Source: Budorcas taxicolor
Lineage: Eukaryota > Chordata > Mammalia > Artiodactyla > Bovidae
Direction: 5' to 3'
DNA length: 64,000 bases
Assembly (NCBI RefSeq): GCF_023091745.1
Contig: NC_068935.1
Location: forward strand, 61,962,724 to 62,026,723
How positions within the stretch are numbered: position 1 is the first letter of the stretch; every line of letters starts with the position of its first letter. Shown piece after piece: positions 45,995 through 58,065 of this stretch. Both the position numbers and the translations under genes were made by a program. Below the pieces are notes generated by a model. The model was given only the letters and a program-made list of their open reading frames with translations. It made no database searches and had not been told where the DNA came from.

Positions 45995-48900
45995 GCTGAT
46001 ATTTCTACAATTTTGGTGCTTAACACTGGATCAACTGTCCTCCACGTTTAGGAATTTTATGTACAAATCTCACTTCTATGACTGTGTTTACTCTTCCATC
46101 TTAGAATTGTTGTAACTGAAATCCAGGTGGCTTCAGTGACCATCTTTGTGATATCTGCCTTTTGAGGGGCAACAATGCGGGCCTAAATGGTAAATCCGAG
46201 TATTTATATTTATTACGGGCACTTGAAAAATACTCAGCAGAACAACAGTGTACTGGTTATCTTCTTCAAAAATCCTTGCACTGTATTTAATGTCAGTTCC
46301 ATCTCTTGGCCATTTTTCTTTGTTTTATAATGTTGTTATCCTCTATAATGTGTTATGGCACTTTCCCCTAAGCCTGAACATATTACCGTATAGAAGGGGA
46401 TAACCCAGTTTCCCTAATACAAAGTTCAATACACAATAGTTCAACTTTTACGGGCCAAAATGTATCTCATAGAGTAAATTTTAAAACAAATATGTCCATT
46501 ATAATAGTTTTTATTTGAAACATGTTTCTCAACATTGGGAAAGAAAAGTTGCTACTTTGCATTTCTATAAATTTCTATAAGGTTAAGATCCCCACAATGA
46601 GAAGTATTTTTGTTTTCTGCTTGGTTGGTTGGTTGGTGGACTCAGTATGTTGATAAAAGTGGGTTCATGGGGACAAGATGGCAGAGGAGTAGGTGGACGT
46701 GGAGTACATCTCTCTCTGTGGATACATCAAGAATACACCTTCAGACACAGAAATGCATGCAGAACACCAGCTGAGAGTAGACAGGAGTACCTGACCAGTG
46801 GAAAAGAATGTACAGAACCATGCAAAACTCTGTAGCACAAAGGAACTAGGGGAGAAAGCAGAAGTGTCAGTAGGACCGGACCTGCCCTCGGCGGGTGGGG
46901 GAACTGAAGCAGGGGTCCGATCCCCACACTGGAGCAATTGTCTGAGTCAGAGGAGAAACACTGAAGGCCGAGAGTGAAACAGCTGATCTGTGGCAGCCTA
47001 AATGGAATGAGAATCAGACACTCCTTGCTGTAGCCATACATACTCCAGACAAGGACACTGGTCCCCTGGAAGGTGCAGCAGCTAGGAGCTGGAGTTTAGG
47101 GATTGTGGAGCAATCCCAGGGCGAGGTCTGATGTTTACTGTGGAAAGACGGACTGAGGGGATGTGAGGGAAGAGATGGTGTTGGGATATGCTGGTAGAGG
47201 AAAGCCAGGCAGCCGTGGAAACAAGGTGATACTGCTGAGTCACCGGTAGGGGGCGGGGCCATCACCACAGCTGCTCTCTCGCCACACACCAGCATCAGCA
47301 GCTGAACGAAAGAGAGGCTGACCCACCAAACACCTAACGCACTGGACTGCAGTGAAGGACCACACCCAGGGTGCTCCTTTAAGTGACTGACACTCTGATC
47401 TACAGAGTAGGACCCCACCCAGGGGGGCCCTTCTATGTGCCTGATGTACTGATCCACAGAGTAGCACCCCAGCCAGGGGAGCCCTGCCCCATGTGCCTGA
47501 TGCACCGAACAACAGAGTAGGACCCCAGAAAAGGGAGCCCTCTAAGTGCCTGAATGGGTGGAGCTTTGGAGAAAGACTGGCTAGAGAGGCCTTCTGATCG
47601 CCAGCTACAAGAGGCTCGAGAAAGGAGTCTGGTTAGGGCCATAGCTTCTGCGCTGGAAGCAGTCCGTGTCTCTGCACACTTGGTGCTGCCAGGGTCCCCT
47701 CAAGCCAGGCAGCTACATTACTGTCATGCTCAACTCTCACTGGGGCAGAGTTGCCACAGGCAAAAAAATCTAGCATCTGTGCAGGCAGGGTCATTTCAGT
47801 CATGTCTGATTCTTTGCAACCCTGTAGACTGTGGCCTGCCAGGCTTCTCTGTCAGGGAGGGGGGGCGGGGTTCACCAGGCAATAATACTAGAGGGTATTG
47901 GACAATACTGGTTGTCATACTCTTCTAGAGCACTATATTTCCTGCTGTCCTAGCCACCAACTCCCCTGAGTACCTGGTGCTATCAGAACTGCTGTGGACC
48001 AAACAGCTGCACCACCTCTACACCTGGCTCTCACAGGGGCAAACACAAGTCCTCCAGGGCAGCCTCAGGAGCAAACCCAGTGGACGACCCACATGTAGAG
48101 GTGGAAATAAAAAAAAAAAACCATAACTGAAACCCAGGGGCAGAGGTGGTCCTAAGATGGTGGAGGAATAGGACGGGGAGACCACTTTTTTCCTCACAAA
48201 TTCATCAAAAGAACGTTTAAACGCTGAGTAAATTCCACAAAACAACTTCTGAATGCCGGCAGATGACATCAGGCACCCAAAAAAGCAACCCATTGTCTTT
48301 GAAAGGAGGTAGGAAAAAATATAAAAGACAAAAAGAGAGACAAAAGAGGTAGGGACGGAGCTCCATCCCGGGAAGGGAGTCTTAAAAAGAGAGAAGTTTC
48401 CAAACACCAGGAAACACTCTCACTGCCGAGTTTGTGGCGAGCCTTGGAACCACAGAGGGCAACATAACTGGGAGGAAAAATAAATAAATAAATAAAACCC
48501 ACAGATTACGTGCCCAACAGTAACTCCCCAGTGGAGAAACGGCACAGACCCCTCCACCCGCCACTAGCAAGCGGGGGCTGGACGGGGAGGCACGGGCTGA
48601 ATTGCTTAGAGTAGGACCAGGCCCCAATGCCCCGAGGGCAATCTGAGGGAACTAACTTGGGCTAGCAAACAAGACTGTGGGAGAGCTACCACGCGAAAAG
48701 CCCTAACATAAGACACCGCCAGGCCCGCTCACAGAACAAAGGACTGAGCAGAGCTAGCCGGCTGCAGACCATCCCCCTCCGATGACAGGCAGCCAGAGCC
48801 AGAAGGGGGCAATCACGGCCGCAGAGAGGCATTATCTGCCAAATTGCAAGCAGGCTTCTTTGCTAGCTAAGACTTCTTGGGATTCTGGACGGTCAACATC

Positions 48901-49345
48901 TGCCTGAGAAGGTGCGCCGGTTGTACACCCAGAAAACCGAGCGGCAGGGATGGGGGAGGCGATAAGCCGCAGCAACCGTGCTTGCCAAACACCTCATCAC
49001 CTGAGCTGTTCGGACCTGAGAAAGGCACAAAATGCAGGCCCAACCGAGTCTGCGCCTCTGAGGACTACCCGAGTGCCTGAACCTGAGTGGCTTAGACCTG
49101 GGAGGTGCATGCAGCTCAGGGCTGGCCTCAGATGGTTCCCGGCAGAGCAACCTAGAGCCCGAGCAGTGTGGGCAGGGAGGGCACATGCACTGTGAGCAGG
49201 GGCAGGCCCATTGTGGTTGAGACACTGTGAGCACACACCAGTGTTATTTGTTTGCAGCGTCCCTCCCTCCCCACAGCGCGACTGAACGAGTGAGCCTAAA
49301 AAAGTGTCCACCATCGCCCCCTTGTGTCAGGGTGGAAATTAGACA
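45224..49345 (+). repeat. Palindrome, left arm (outer end not visible)
   Basis: Reverse-complement match to 59880-64000. Positions sum to 109225 inward of the poly(A) run at 45960-45983 and to 109224 outward of it, a one-base length change. Besides that I noticed two substitutions: 48961 (g, c in the partner) and 48982 (t, c in the partner). Identity is above 99.9% over 4.1 kb. The inner end at 49345 falls inside an L1 5' UTR. The outer end is set by the window edge, not by loss of match. Confidence 0.97.
45290..45900 (+). mobile_element. Probable ancient mammalian repeat in the palindrome arm
   Basis: Phrases such as AAAGCAAATCCTAGA, ATATCCGGTCAGGGTTTAAAT, CCATAAATGTCTTTTA and TTAGTCTCTTAAGTCT resemble a widespread old mammalian interspersed element. 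I could not assign the family. A mirror copy lies at about 63325-63935. Confidence 0.4.
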
Positions 49346-49485
49346 CTGAAGAGACCAGCAAACAGAAGCAAAAACAGAGGGAACCGCCTTGGAAGTGACA
49401 GGTGCAATAGATTAAAACCCTGTAGTTAGTACCAACTACATAGGAAGGGGCCTATAGATCTTGAGAAATATAAGCCGGACCAAAG

Positions 49486-49624
49486 TGAAAGTGAAAGTGA
49501 AAGTGAAGTCGCTCAGTCTTGTCCGACTCTTTGGGACCCTGTGGACTGTAGCCCTCCAGGCTTCTCTGTCCATTGGATTCTCCAGGCAAGAATACTGGAG
49601 TGGGTTGCCATTTCCTTCTCCAAG
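49486..49624 (-). mobile_element. Bov-A type SINE, 5' part missing
   Basis: Minus-strand SINE body with a short tail array of GAAAGT units (AAAGTGAAAGTGAAAGTGAAG), then CGCTCAGTCTTGTCCGAC through CCTTCTCCA. It interrupts the L1 5' UTR in the spacer; the L1 at 3558 lacks it. Confidence 0.88.
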
Positions 49625-50001
49625 GAACTATCCAAAAATGAACTGACCCCACACTACCCACAACAACACCAGAGAAAGTCCTAGATATATTTTTTACTAC
49701 TTTTACAATCGTTCTTTTCTTTTTAATTTTTTTTAATTTTTAAGTCCTCTATTACTCCTTTAATTTTCGTTTTTATAACCTGCTATTGTTTTGCAAAAGA
49801 AAGAGAGACCCTATTTTTAAAGCAAACTTCATATATAAATATTTTTTATAATTTTTGTGACTTTTTTTCTTTTCTTTAATATTGTATTTTTGAAAATCCA
49901 ACCTCTACTCTAGATTTTTAATCTTTGCTTTTTGGTATTTGTTATCAATTTTGTACCTTTAAGAACCCAGTCTTCTGTACCCATTTATACTTGGGAGTGA
50001 G

Positions 50002-50440
50002 ATTACTGGCTTGACTGCTCACTCCCCCTTTGGACTCTCCTTTTTCTGCACCAGGTCACCGCTATCTCCTCCCTCGCCCTTCTCTTTTCTACCCAACTCT
50101 GTGAATCTCTTTGTGTGTTCCAGAGGGTGGAGAACACTTAGGGAACTGATTACTGGCTGGATCTGTCTCTCTCTTTTTTATTCCCCCCTTTCCTCCTCCT
50201 GGCCACCTCTGTCTCCTTCCTCCCTCTCCTCTTCTCTGTATAACTCTGTGAACATCTCTGAGTAGTCCAGACTGTGGAGCGCACATAAGGAAGTGATTAC
50301 TGGCTAGCCTGCTCTCTCCTCTTTTGATTCCACCTCATCTCATTCAGGTCACCTCTAACTCCCTTCTCCCTCTTCTCTTCTCCATGTAACTCTGTGAACC
50401 TCTCTGGGTGTCCCTCACTGTGGAGAAACTTTTCATCTTT
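50002..50440 (+). repeat. L1 5' UTR tandem monomers, second copy
   Basis: Three units of about 147 bp begin at 50002, 50149 and 50296 (ATTACTGGC each time). They correspond one for one to those at 8546-8985. Confidence 0.75.
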
Positions 50441-50607
50441 AACCTAGATGTTTTATCAATGGTGCTGTATAGATGGAGAAGTCTTGAGGCTACTGTAAAA
50501 ATAAGACTGAAAACCAGAAGCAGGAGGCTTAAGTCCAAATCCTGAGAACACCAGAGAACTCCTGACTCCAGGGAACATTAATCGACAGGAGCTCATCAAA
50601 CGCCTCC

Positions 50608-53393
50608 ATCAGTTCAGTTCAGTTCAGTCACTCAGTCTTGTCCGACTCTTTGCGACCCCATGAATCACAGCACGCCAGGCCTCCCTGTCCATCACCAACT
50701 CCCGGAGTTCACTCAGACTCATGTCCATCGAGTCCGTGATGCCATCCAGCCATCTCATCCTTTGTCGTCCCCTTCTCCTCCTGCCCCCAATCCCTCCCAG
50801 CATCAGGGTCTTTTCCAATGAGTCACTCTTCGCATGAGGTGGCCAAAGTACTGGAGTTTCAGCTTTAGCATCATTCCTTCCAAAGAAATCCCAGGGCTGA
50901 TCTCCTTCAGAATGGACTGGTTGGATCTCCTTGCAGTCCAAGGGACTCTCAAGAGTCTTCTCCAAAACCACAGTTCAAAAGCATCAATTCTTCGGTGCTC
51001 AGCTTTCTTCACAGTCCAACTCTCACATCCATACATGACTACTGGAAAAACCATAGCCTTGACTAGACGGACCTTAGTCAGCAAAGTAATGTCTTTGCTT
51101 TTGAATATGCTATCTAGGTTGGTCATAACTTTTCTTCCAAGGAGTAAGCGTCTTTTAATTTCATGGCTGCAGTCACCATCTGCAGTGATTTTGGAGCCCC
51201 CCAAAATAAAGTCTGACACTGTTTCCACGGTTTCCCCATCTATTTCCCATGAAGGGATGGGACCGGATGCCATGATCTTTGTTTTCTGAATGTTGAGCTT
51301 TAAGCCAACTTTTTCACTCTCCTCTTTCACTTTCATCAAGAGGCCCTTTAGTTCCTCTTCACTTTCTGCCATAAGGGTGGTGTCATCTGCATATCTGAGG
51401 TTATTGATATTTCTCCCGGCAATCTTGATTCCAGCTCTAGCTGAGTGATCACACCATTGTGATTATCTGGGTCGTGAAGATCTTTTTTGTACAGTTCTTC
51501 TGTGTATTCTTGCCACCTCTTCTTAATATCTTCTGCTGCTGTTAGGTCCAGACCATTTCTGTCCTTTATTGAGCCCATCTTTGCATGAAATGTTCCCTTG
51601 GTATCTCTAATTTTCTTGAAGAGATCTCTAGTCTTTCCCATTCTGTTGTTTTCCTCTATTTCTTTGCATTGATCGTGGAGGAAGGCTTTCTTATCTCTCC
51701 TTGCTATTCTTTGGAACTCTGCATTCAGATGCTTATACCTTTTCTTTTCTCCTTTGCTTTTCACTTTTCTTCTTTTCACAGCTGTTTGTAAGCCCTCCCC
51801 AGACAGCCATTTTGCTTTTTTGCATTTCTTTTCCTTGGGGATGGTCTTGATCCCTGTCTCCTGTACAATGTCACAAACCTCCATCCATAGTTCATCAGGC
51901 ACTCTGTTTATCAGATCTAGTCCCTTAAATCTATTTCTCACTTCCACTGTAGAATCACAAGGGATTTGATTTATGTCGTACCTGAATGGTCTAGTGGTTT
52001 TCCCTACTTTCTTCAATTTAAGTCTGAATTTGGCAATAAGGAGTTCATGATCTGAGCCACAGTCAGCTCCCAGTCTTGTTTTTGCTGACTGTATAGAGCT
52101 TCTCCATCTTTGGATGCAAGGAATATAATCAATCCGATTTCAATGTTGACCATCTGGTGATGTCCATGTGTAGAGTCTTGTCTTGTGTTGTTGGAAGAGG
52201 GTGTTTGCTATGACCAGTGCGTTCTCTTGGGAAAACTGTATTAGCCTTTGCCCTGCTTCATTCTGTACTCCAAGGCCAAATTTTCCTGTTACTCCAGGTG
52301 TTTCTTGACTTCCTGCTTTTGCATTCCAGTCCCATATCATGAAAAGGGCATCTTTTTTGAGTGTTAGTTCTAGAATGTCTTGTAGGTCTTCATAGAACTG
52401 TTCAACTTCAGGTTCTTCAGTGTTACTGGTTGGGGCGTAGGCTTGGACTATGATGATATTGAAGGGTTTGCCTTGGAAATGAACAGAGATCATTCTGTCA
52501 TTCTTGAGATTGCATCCAAGTACTGCATTTCAGACTCTTTTGTTGACCATGATGGCTACTCCATTTCTTCTAAGGGATTCCTGCCCACAGTAGTAGATAT
52601 AATGGTCATCTGAGTTAAATTCACCCATTCCAGTCCATTTTAGTTTGCTGATTCCTAGAATGTGGACGTTCACTCTTGTCATCTCCTGTTTGACCACTTC
52701 CAGTTTGCCTTGATTCATGGACCTGACATTCCAGGTTCCTATGCAGTATTTCTCCTTACAGCATTGGACCTTGCTTCTATCACCAGTCACATCCACAACT
52801 GGGTATTGTTTTTGCTTTGACTCCATCCCTTCATTCTTTTTGGAGTTATGTCTCCACTGATCTCCTGTAGCATACTGGGCACCTACTGACCCGGGGAGTT
52901 CCTCTTTCAGTAGCCTATCATTTTGCCTTTTCATACTGTTCATGGGGTTCTCAAGGCAAGAATGCTGAAGTGGTTTGCCATTCCCTTCTCCAGTGGACCA
53001 CATTCTGTCAGACCTCTCCACCATGCCCCACCCATCTTGGGTGGCCCCACATGGCATGGCTTAGTTTCATTGAGTTAGACAAAGCTGTGGTCCATGTGAT
53101 TAGATTGGCTAGTTTTCTGTGATTATGGTTTCAGTGTGTCTTCCCTATGATGCCCTCTCGCAACACCTACCATCTTAGTTGGGTTTCTCTTACCTTGGAC
53201 GAGGGGTATCTCCTCATGGCCGCCCCTCCTGACCTTGAACGTGGAGTAGCTCCTCTCAGCCCTCTTGCACCCGCCGCCATTCCTTGGACATGGGGTTGCC
53301 CCTCTCGGCCGCCTCCCTTGACCTCATGCATGGGGTAGCTCCTCGGCTGCCACCCCTGACCTCAGGCATGGGGTAGCTCATCTCGGCCACTTA
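50608..53393 (-). mobile_element. BovB LINE with 5' UTR but internally deleted RT core
   Basis: Minus-strand BovB that keeps both ends. The 5' end (53095-53393) carries GC-rich repeats. The endonuclease region is at 52530-53057 and 52140-52493 (LGISKLKWTGMGEF, WDWNAKAG), the linker region at 51450-52016, and the C-terminal region at 50624-51372, with the 3' tail at about 50608. At about 51433 the sequence jumps from the linker (NHNGVITQLELE) to just before the YADD box; RT motif A and the part before it, present in the copy at 5289, are missing (roughly 0.7 kb). It lies exactly where about 4.3 kb of L1 is missing. No target duplication is seen. Confidence 0.93.
53180..53393 (-). repeat. GC-rich tandem repeats at the BovB 5' end
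   Basis: About five degenerate units of 38-55 bp, each with a TGACCTCAGGCATGGGGTAGCTCCTCTCGGCC-like pattern in plus orientation (for example GACCTCAGGCATGGGGTAGC near 53360). Position at the start of the element suggests an internal promoter or 5' UTR array; this is inference. Confidence 0.7.
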
Positions 53394-54565
53394 GAGTAAT
53401 GGAAATAAAAACAAAAGTAAACAAGTGGGGCCTGATTAAACTTAAAAGCTTTTCCACAGCAAAGGAAACACTAAACAAGGTGAAACGACAACCCTCAGAG
53501 TGGGAGAAAATAATAGCAAATGAAACAACTGCCAAAGGATTAATTTCCAAAATATACAAGCAGCTCATACAACTCAATACCAGAAAAACAAACAACCCAA
53601 TCAAAAAGTGGGAAAAAGACGTAAACAGACATTTCTCCAAAGAAGTCATGCAGATGGCTAACAAACACATGAAAAGATGCGCAACATCGCTCATTATTAG
53701 AGAAATGCAAATCAAAAATACAATGAGATGTCACTTTACAATGGTCAGAATGGCCATCATCAAAACGTCTACAAAGAATAAATGCTGGAGAGGGTGTGGA
53801 GAAAAGGGAACGCTCTTGCACTGTTGGTGGGAATGTAAGTTGATACAGTCACTATGGGAGATGTTATGGAGATTCTTTAAAAAACTAGGAATAAAACCAC
53901 CATATGATCCAGCAATGCCACTCCTAGGCATATACCCTGAGGAAACAAAAATTGAAAAAGACACATATATCCCATTGTTCATTGCATCACTTTTTGCATA
54001 GCTAGAACATGGAAGCAACCTAGATGTCCATCAACAGATGAATGGATAAAGAAGTCGTGGTACATATACACAATGGAATATTACTCTGCCATAAAAAGGA
54101 ACACATATGAGTCAGTTCTAATGAGGTGGATGAACCTAGAACTTATTATACAGGGTGAAGTAAGTCAGAAAGAGAAAGATAAATATCATATTTTTATGCA
54201 TATATACAGAATCTAGAAAAATGGTACTGAAGAATTTATTTATAGGGCAACAATGGAGAAACAGACATAGAGAATAGATAGACTTATGGACATGGGGAAG
54301 GTGGAGGAGAGGGTGAGATGTATAGAAAGAGTAACATGGAAACTTACATTACCATATGTAAAATAGCCAAAGGGAATTTGCTGTATGGCTCAGGAAACTC
54401 AAACAGGGGCTCTGTATCAACCTAGAGGGGTGTGATGGGGAAGGAGATGGGAGGGAGTTTCAAAAGGGAGGGGATGTATGTATACCTATGGCTGATTCAT
54501 GTTGAGGTTTGACAGAAAACAAAATTCTGTAAAGCAATTATCCTTCAATAAAACAATAATTTTTA
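53394..54565 (+). mobile_element. Ruminant L1 3' end (ORF2 C terminus and 3' UTR)
   Basis: Begins at GAGTAATGGAAATAAAA, level with 15366 of the L1 at 3558. It encodes the ORF2 C terminus at 53399-54001, with CWRGCGEKGTLLHCWWECK. The 3' UTR ends CAATTATCCTTCAATAAAA. It may be the 3' end of the L1 that starts at 46655, with the middle lost. Weak support comes from GTGGGTTCAT just before 46655 and a similar GGGTCCAT after 54580. Confidence 0.88.
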
Positions 54566-55150
54566 AAAAAGAAAAAAAGGGTCCATAGGAGGCCAAGGTC
54601 ATGAACTCAACCTTTACATAACAAGAAAACTGGTGGGGAAAATTAACCCAAATTGGTTGGGTACCACATATTTTATCCACATAGCTGGATGACAGTCTCC
54701 TAGTTAGGTGTTCACAGCGTTCAGAAGATTAATGAGGCGATGGGTCACTAACAACTAACATTTATTCTGCACGTAATTTGTGCCTACACATTTCACCCTC
54801 ACTGTTTCATCTGACACTCCCAGTAATCATATGGCATAGAGAATACCACCATTTTCTGCTCTACAAATAAGCAAGAATAAAGCTGTTTGAATGCACACAG
54901 ATGGTTCTGGATTTAGTGAGAATCAACACTTAATTTGTCTCTTTATTTGTTTTGGAGGAGCAGTGCTAAGAGGATCCTGACTCACATGGATAAAAGTGTA
55001 ATAGGTTGCCTTCTAGAATTTTACATTTCAGACACTTGAAGTCAGAATGCAAAAAACAGAGAGACAGAGACAGAGAGGTGAGGGGTGATGTGTGGGCAAC
55101 ACTCCAGGGCAGAGCTAAATTCCTGCTAATCACTGATTTGGACATTTTTA
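54566..55150. other. Unique DNA in the palindrome spacer
   Basis: No gene or clear repeat recognised. Confidence 0.4.
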
Positions 55151-55151
55151 T

Positions 55152-56318
55152 AGGACCAGAGATCAAATTGGCAACACCCGTTGGATCACAGAAAAAGTAA
55201 GAGCTCCAGAAAAACATCTACTTCTACTTTATTGTCTATGCCAAAGCCTTTGACTGTGTGGATTACAAAAAAGAGTGGAAAATTCCTCAAGATATGGGAC
55301 TACCAGACCACCTTACCTGCCTCCTGAGAAATCTGTATGCAGGTCAAGAAGCAACAGTTAGAGCCGAACATGGAACAATGGACTGGTTCCAAATTGGGAA
55401 AGGAACCAGTATACAGTCAAGGCTGTATACTGCCACCCTACTTATTTAACTTAGATGCAGAGTACATTATACGAAATGCCAGGCTGGATGAAGCACAAGC
55501 TGGAATCAAGATTGCCAGGAGAAATATCAATCACCTCAGACATGCAGATGACACCACCCTTATGGCAGAAAACGAAGAGGAACTGAAGAGCCTCTTGATC
55601 AAAGTGAAAGTGGACAGTGAAAAAGCTGGCTTAAAACTCAACATTCAAAAAATGAAGATCATGGCATCTGGTCCCATCACTTCATGGCAAATAGATTGGG
55701 AAACAATGGAAACAGTGACAGACTTTATTTTCTTGGGCACCATAATCACTGCAGATGGTGACTGCAGCCATGAAATTAAAAGACACTTGCTCCTTGGAAG
55801 AAAAGTTATGACCAACCTAGATAGCATATTCAAAAGCAGAGACATTACTTTGCTGACAAATTCCATCTAGTCAAAACTTTGGTTTTTCCACTAGGCATGT
55901 ATGGATATGAGAGTTGGACCATAAAGAAAGCTGAGCGCTGGAGAATGGATGCGTTTGCGCTGTGACGTTGGAGAAGACTTGCGAGTCCCTTGGACTGCAA
56001 GGAGATCCAACCAGTCATCCTAAAGGAAGTCAGTCCTGAATATTCATTGGAAGGACTGATGTTGAAGCTGAAACTCCAATACTTTGGCCACCTGATGCGA
56101 AGAACTGACTCACTGGAAAAGACTCTGAGTCTGAGAAAGAGTGAAGGCAGGAAAAGAAGGGGAGGACAGAGGATGAGATGGTTGGATGGCATCACTGACG
56201 TGATGGACAAGGATTTGAGCAAGGTCCAGGAGTTGGTGATGGATAGGGAGGCCTGGCATGCTGCAGTCCATAGGGTCCAAAAAATCGGATACAACTGAGT
56301 GACTGAACTGAACTGAAA
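55152..56318 (+). mobile_element. Older BovB fragment, RT to 3' end
   Basis: Plus-strand BovB from before RT motif A, here FIVYAKAFDCVDY, so the first catalytic aspartate is changed to V. It continues through a changed YADD box (LRHADDTTLMAE) to the tail at about 56318. Several stops and length changes follow 55870. Sequence type resembles the fragment at 34304, an older layer than the copies at 5289 or 44469. Confidence 0.9.
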
Positions 56319-56587
56319 CACACTTTAGAGATCTGGGAAACAATGTATTAACTAGCAACCAGTGGGCTGATGGCTTTCAACATAGTGAAATATGTATAGC
56401 GTAAATCCCTTTCATTTCTGCTAGTCCTTCACTGACATAAAACACTGTGTATATAAGATTGACCCAAACCTACATGACCTCTGAGTAACACCATGAGGCT
56501 CTGTGGAAATTTAGAAAGCATAGATCTGGTCTGCTTACTCCTTTAGGCTATGTGATTCACCTAATTGCATGTGCTATTGCATACCAC

Positions 56588-56725
56588 GTGCAGTTGGGAA
56601 GATCCCCTGGAGAAGGAAATGGCAACTCACTCCAGTATTCTTGCCTGGGAAATCCCATGGGAAGAGGAGCCTGGTGAGCTACAGTCCATGGGCTTGCAAG
56701 GGTCGGACACTGTGAGACTGTGCTA
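56588..56725 (+). mobile_element. SINE fragment (Bov-tA body)
   Basis: Plus-strand SINE body from GTTGGGAAGATCCCCTGGAG to AAGGGTCGGACAC, lacking the tRNA-like head. Confidence 0.85.
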
Positions 56726-56883
56726 TGTGTTAATGTTATATTCAGGGAGATGGACTTCCCCCCTTAGAGTAAGTTCTTTCTTTCTTTATTGCTTTAGCTG
56801 TTTTTATCCATTACAATTTTCTGGTATCAAGGAATCCAGTATAAGAAAACTTAATAGGTTACTCAGTCATGAATTTGAGTGGT

Positions 56884-57027
56884 TTGGGTATCTGTCCATG
56901 GAATTCTTCAGGCAAGAATGTTGGAGTGGGTAACCATGCCCTTCTCAAGGGGATCTTCCAGACCCAGGGATCAAACCCAAGTCTCCTGCGCTGCAGGCAG
57001 ATTCTTTACCATCTGAGCCAACAGGGG
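56884..57027 (-). mobile_element. SINE fragment (Bov-tA), minus strand
   Basis: Minus-strand SINE, from GTCCATGGAATTCTTCAGGC to the tRNA-like head CATCTGAGCCAACAGGG. It abuts another SINE in opposite orientation at 57028. Confidence 0.85.
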
Positions 57028-57242
57028 CTTTCCAGGTGGTGTTAGTGGTAAAAGAACCCACCTGCCAATGCAGGAGAGGTAAGGACGTGGGTTTGATCCC
57101 TGGGTCAGGAGGGTCCCCTGGAGGATGAAATGACTACCCACTCCAGTATTCTTGCCTGGAAAGTCCCATGGACAGAGGAGCCTGGTGGGCTATGGTCCAT
57201 GGGATCACAAACAGTCGGACATGAATGACGGACTGAGCACAC
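57028..57242 (+). mobile_element. Bov-tA type SINE
   Basis: Plus-strand SINE with a diverged head (TTTCCAGGTGGTGTTAGTGG) and full body to GGACATGAATGACGGACTGA. Head-to-head with the preceding fragment. Confidence 0.87.
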
Positions 57243-58065
57243 ACTCATGCATCCCCATATCAGGTGTCAGATTAAATGGCCTCTTTATCCTTTATCTGTC
57301 TGAATTTGAATCAGTTAGTGGGAAGTAATACTCATCCCTAAAAATAAAAGTTAAAACAGTTAAAATTTGTTACTGAAATAAACACACAGTGATTTTCATC
57401 AAATTGCATGAATGTGAACTCACAGGTGTATAATATGCTTACTTCCTTATATGTACCTCACACCATCAGAAGTGCACTGTGTCTTTAAGTCACCGTGTTT
57501 ATTGGCCAGGTCTTTTATTTTTAAACTAATGTAATACTTTTTTTAATTCTGTAGATGAATGTATTGTTCCACTGGTAGCAATGGTAAGCAACTGCCTTAA
57601 AAGGTCTGATTTTATCTTTAACAGATGTCCGGGTGCCCCTATGCTTAAAAACCACTTCTGTGAGACATCAGCAACCTCAGTCTCTAGAATCTATAGAGTA
57701 AATGTTTCTGAACTGTAGTTAGAGTTGCTTCTTATAATCTGTAAATCATTTTATTGTATATTACACACAGTAGAAGCTGTTGGAAGCTAGAGGCCAAGCT
57801 TCCAACAACCTATTCCCTTGAATGCACAACTGGGTACCTCAAAAGGAACTGCACTTTTCTCCCACCCAACAACCCCCTCCCCCCCGCAAAAATGGTGAAA
57901 GATGTCTGAATAATTTTTCTCTCCCACAGGAATACAGACAAGGTTGTTACCCTTGTAGAATGATTGCCGGCTTGCAGCAGATAACATCAAGTTAGATGGC
58001 GGCAGTGCTAGCAGAGGTGGGGACTTGATGCATCAAGAACTGTCTGCCACAATGAACACTGGGGT
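57243..58065. other. Unique DNA in the palindrome spacer
   Basis: No gene recognised. A C-rich run (CCCCCTCCCCCCCGC) lies at about 57872-57886. Confidence 0.4.

Larger units (their letters stand above)
46655..50607 (+). mobile_element. Ruminant L1, 5' UTR region, crossing the palindrome boundary
   Basis: Starts with GGGGACAAGATGGCAGAGGAG, a ruminant L1 5' end. It runs through the same 5' UTR seen in the L1 at 3558 (shared from 48150 on: CCTAAGATGGTGGAGGAATAGG) and the 146-bp monomers (50002-50440), and stops at about 50607, level with 9153 of that L1. A minus-strand SINE fragment lies at 47793-47900 and another SINE at 49486-49624. Whether 46655-48148 is the outer 5' UTR of this L1 or a second element cannot be settled here. 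The mirror arm contains only the part up to the boundary (59880-62570). Confidence 0.8.
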
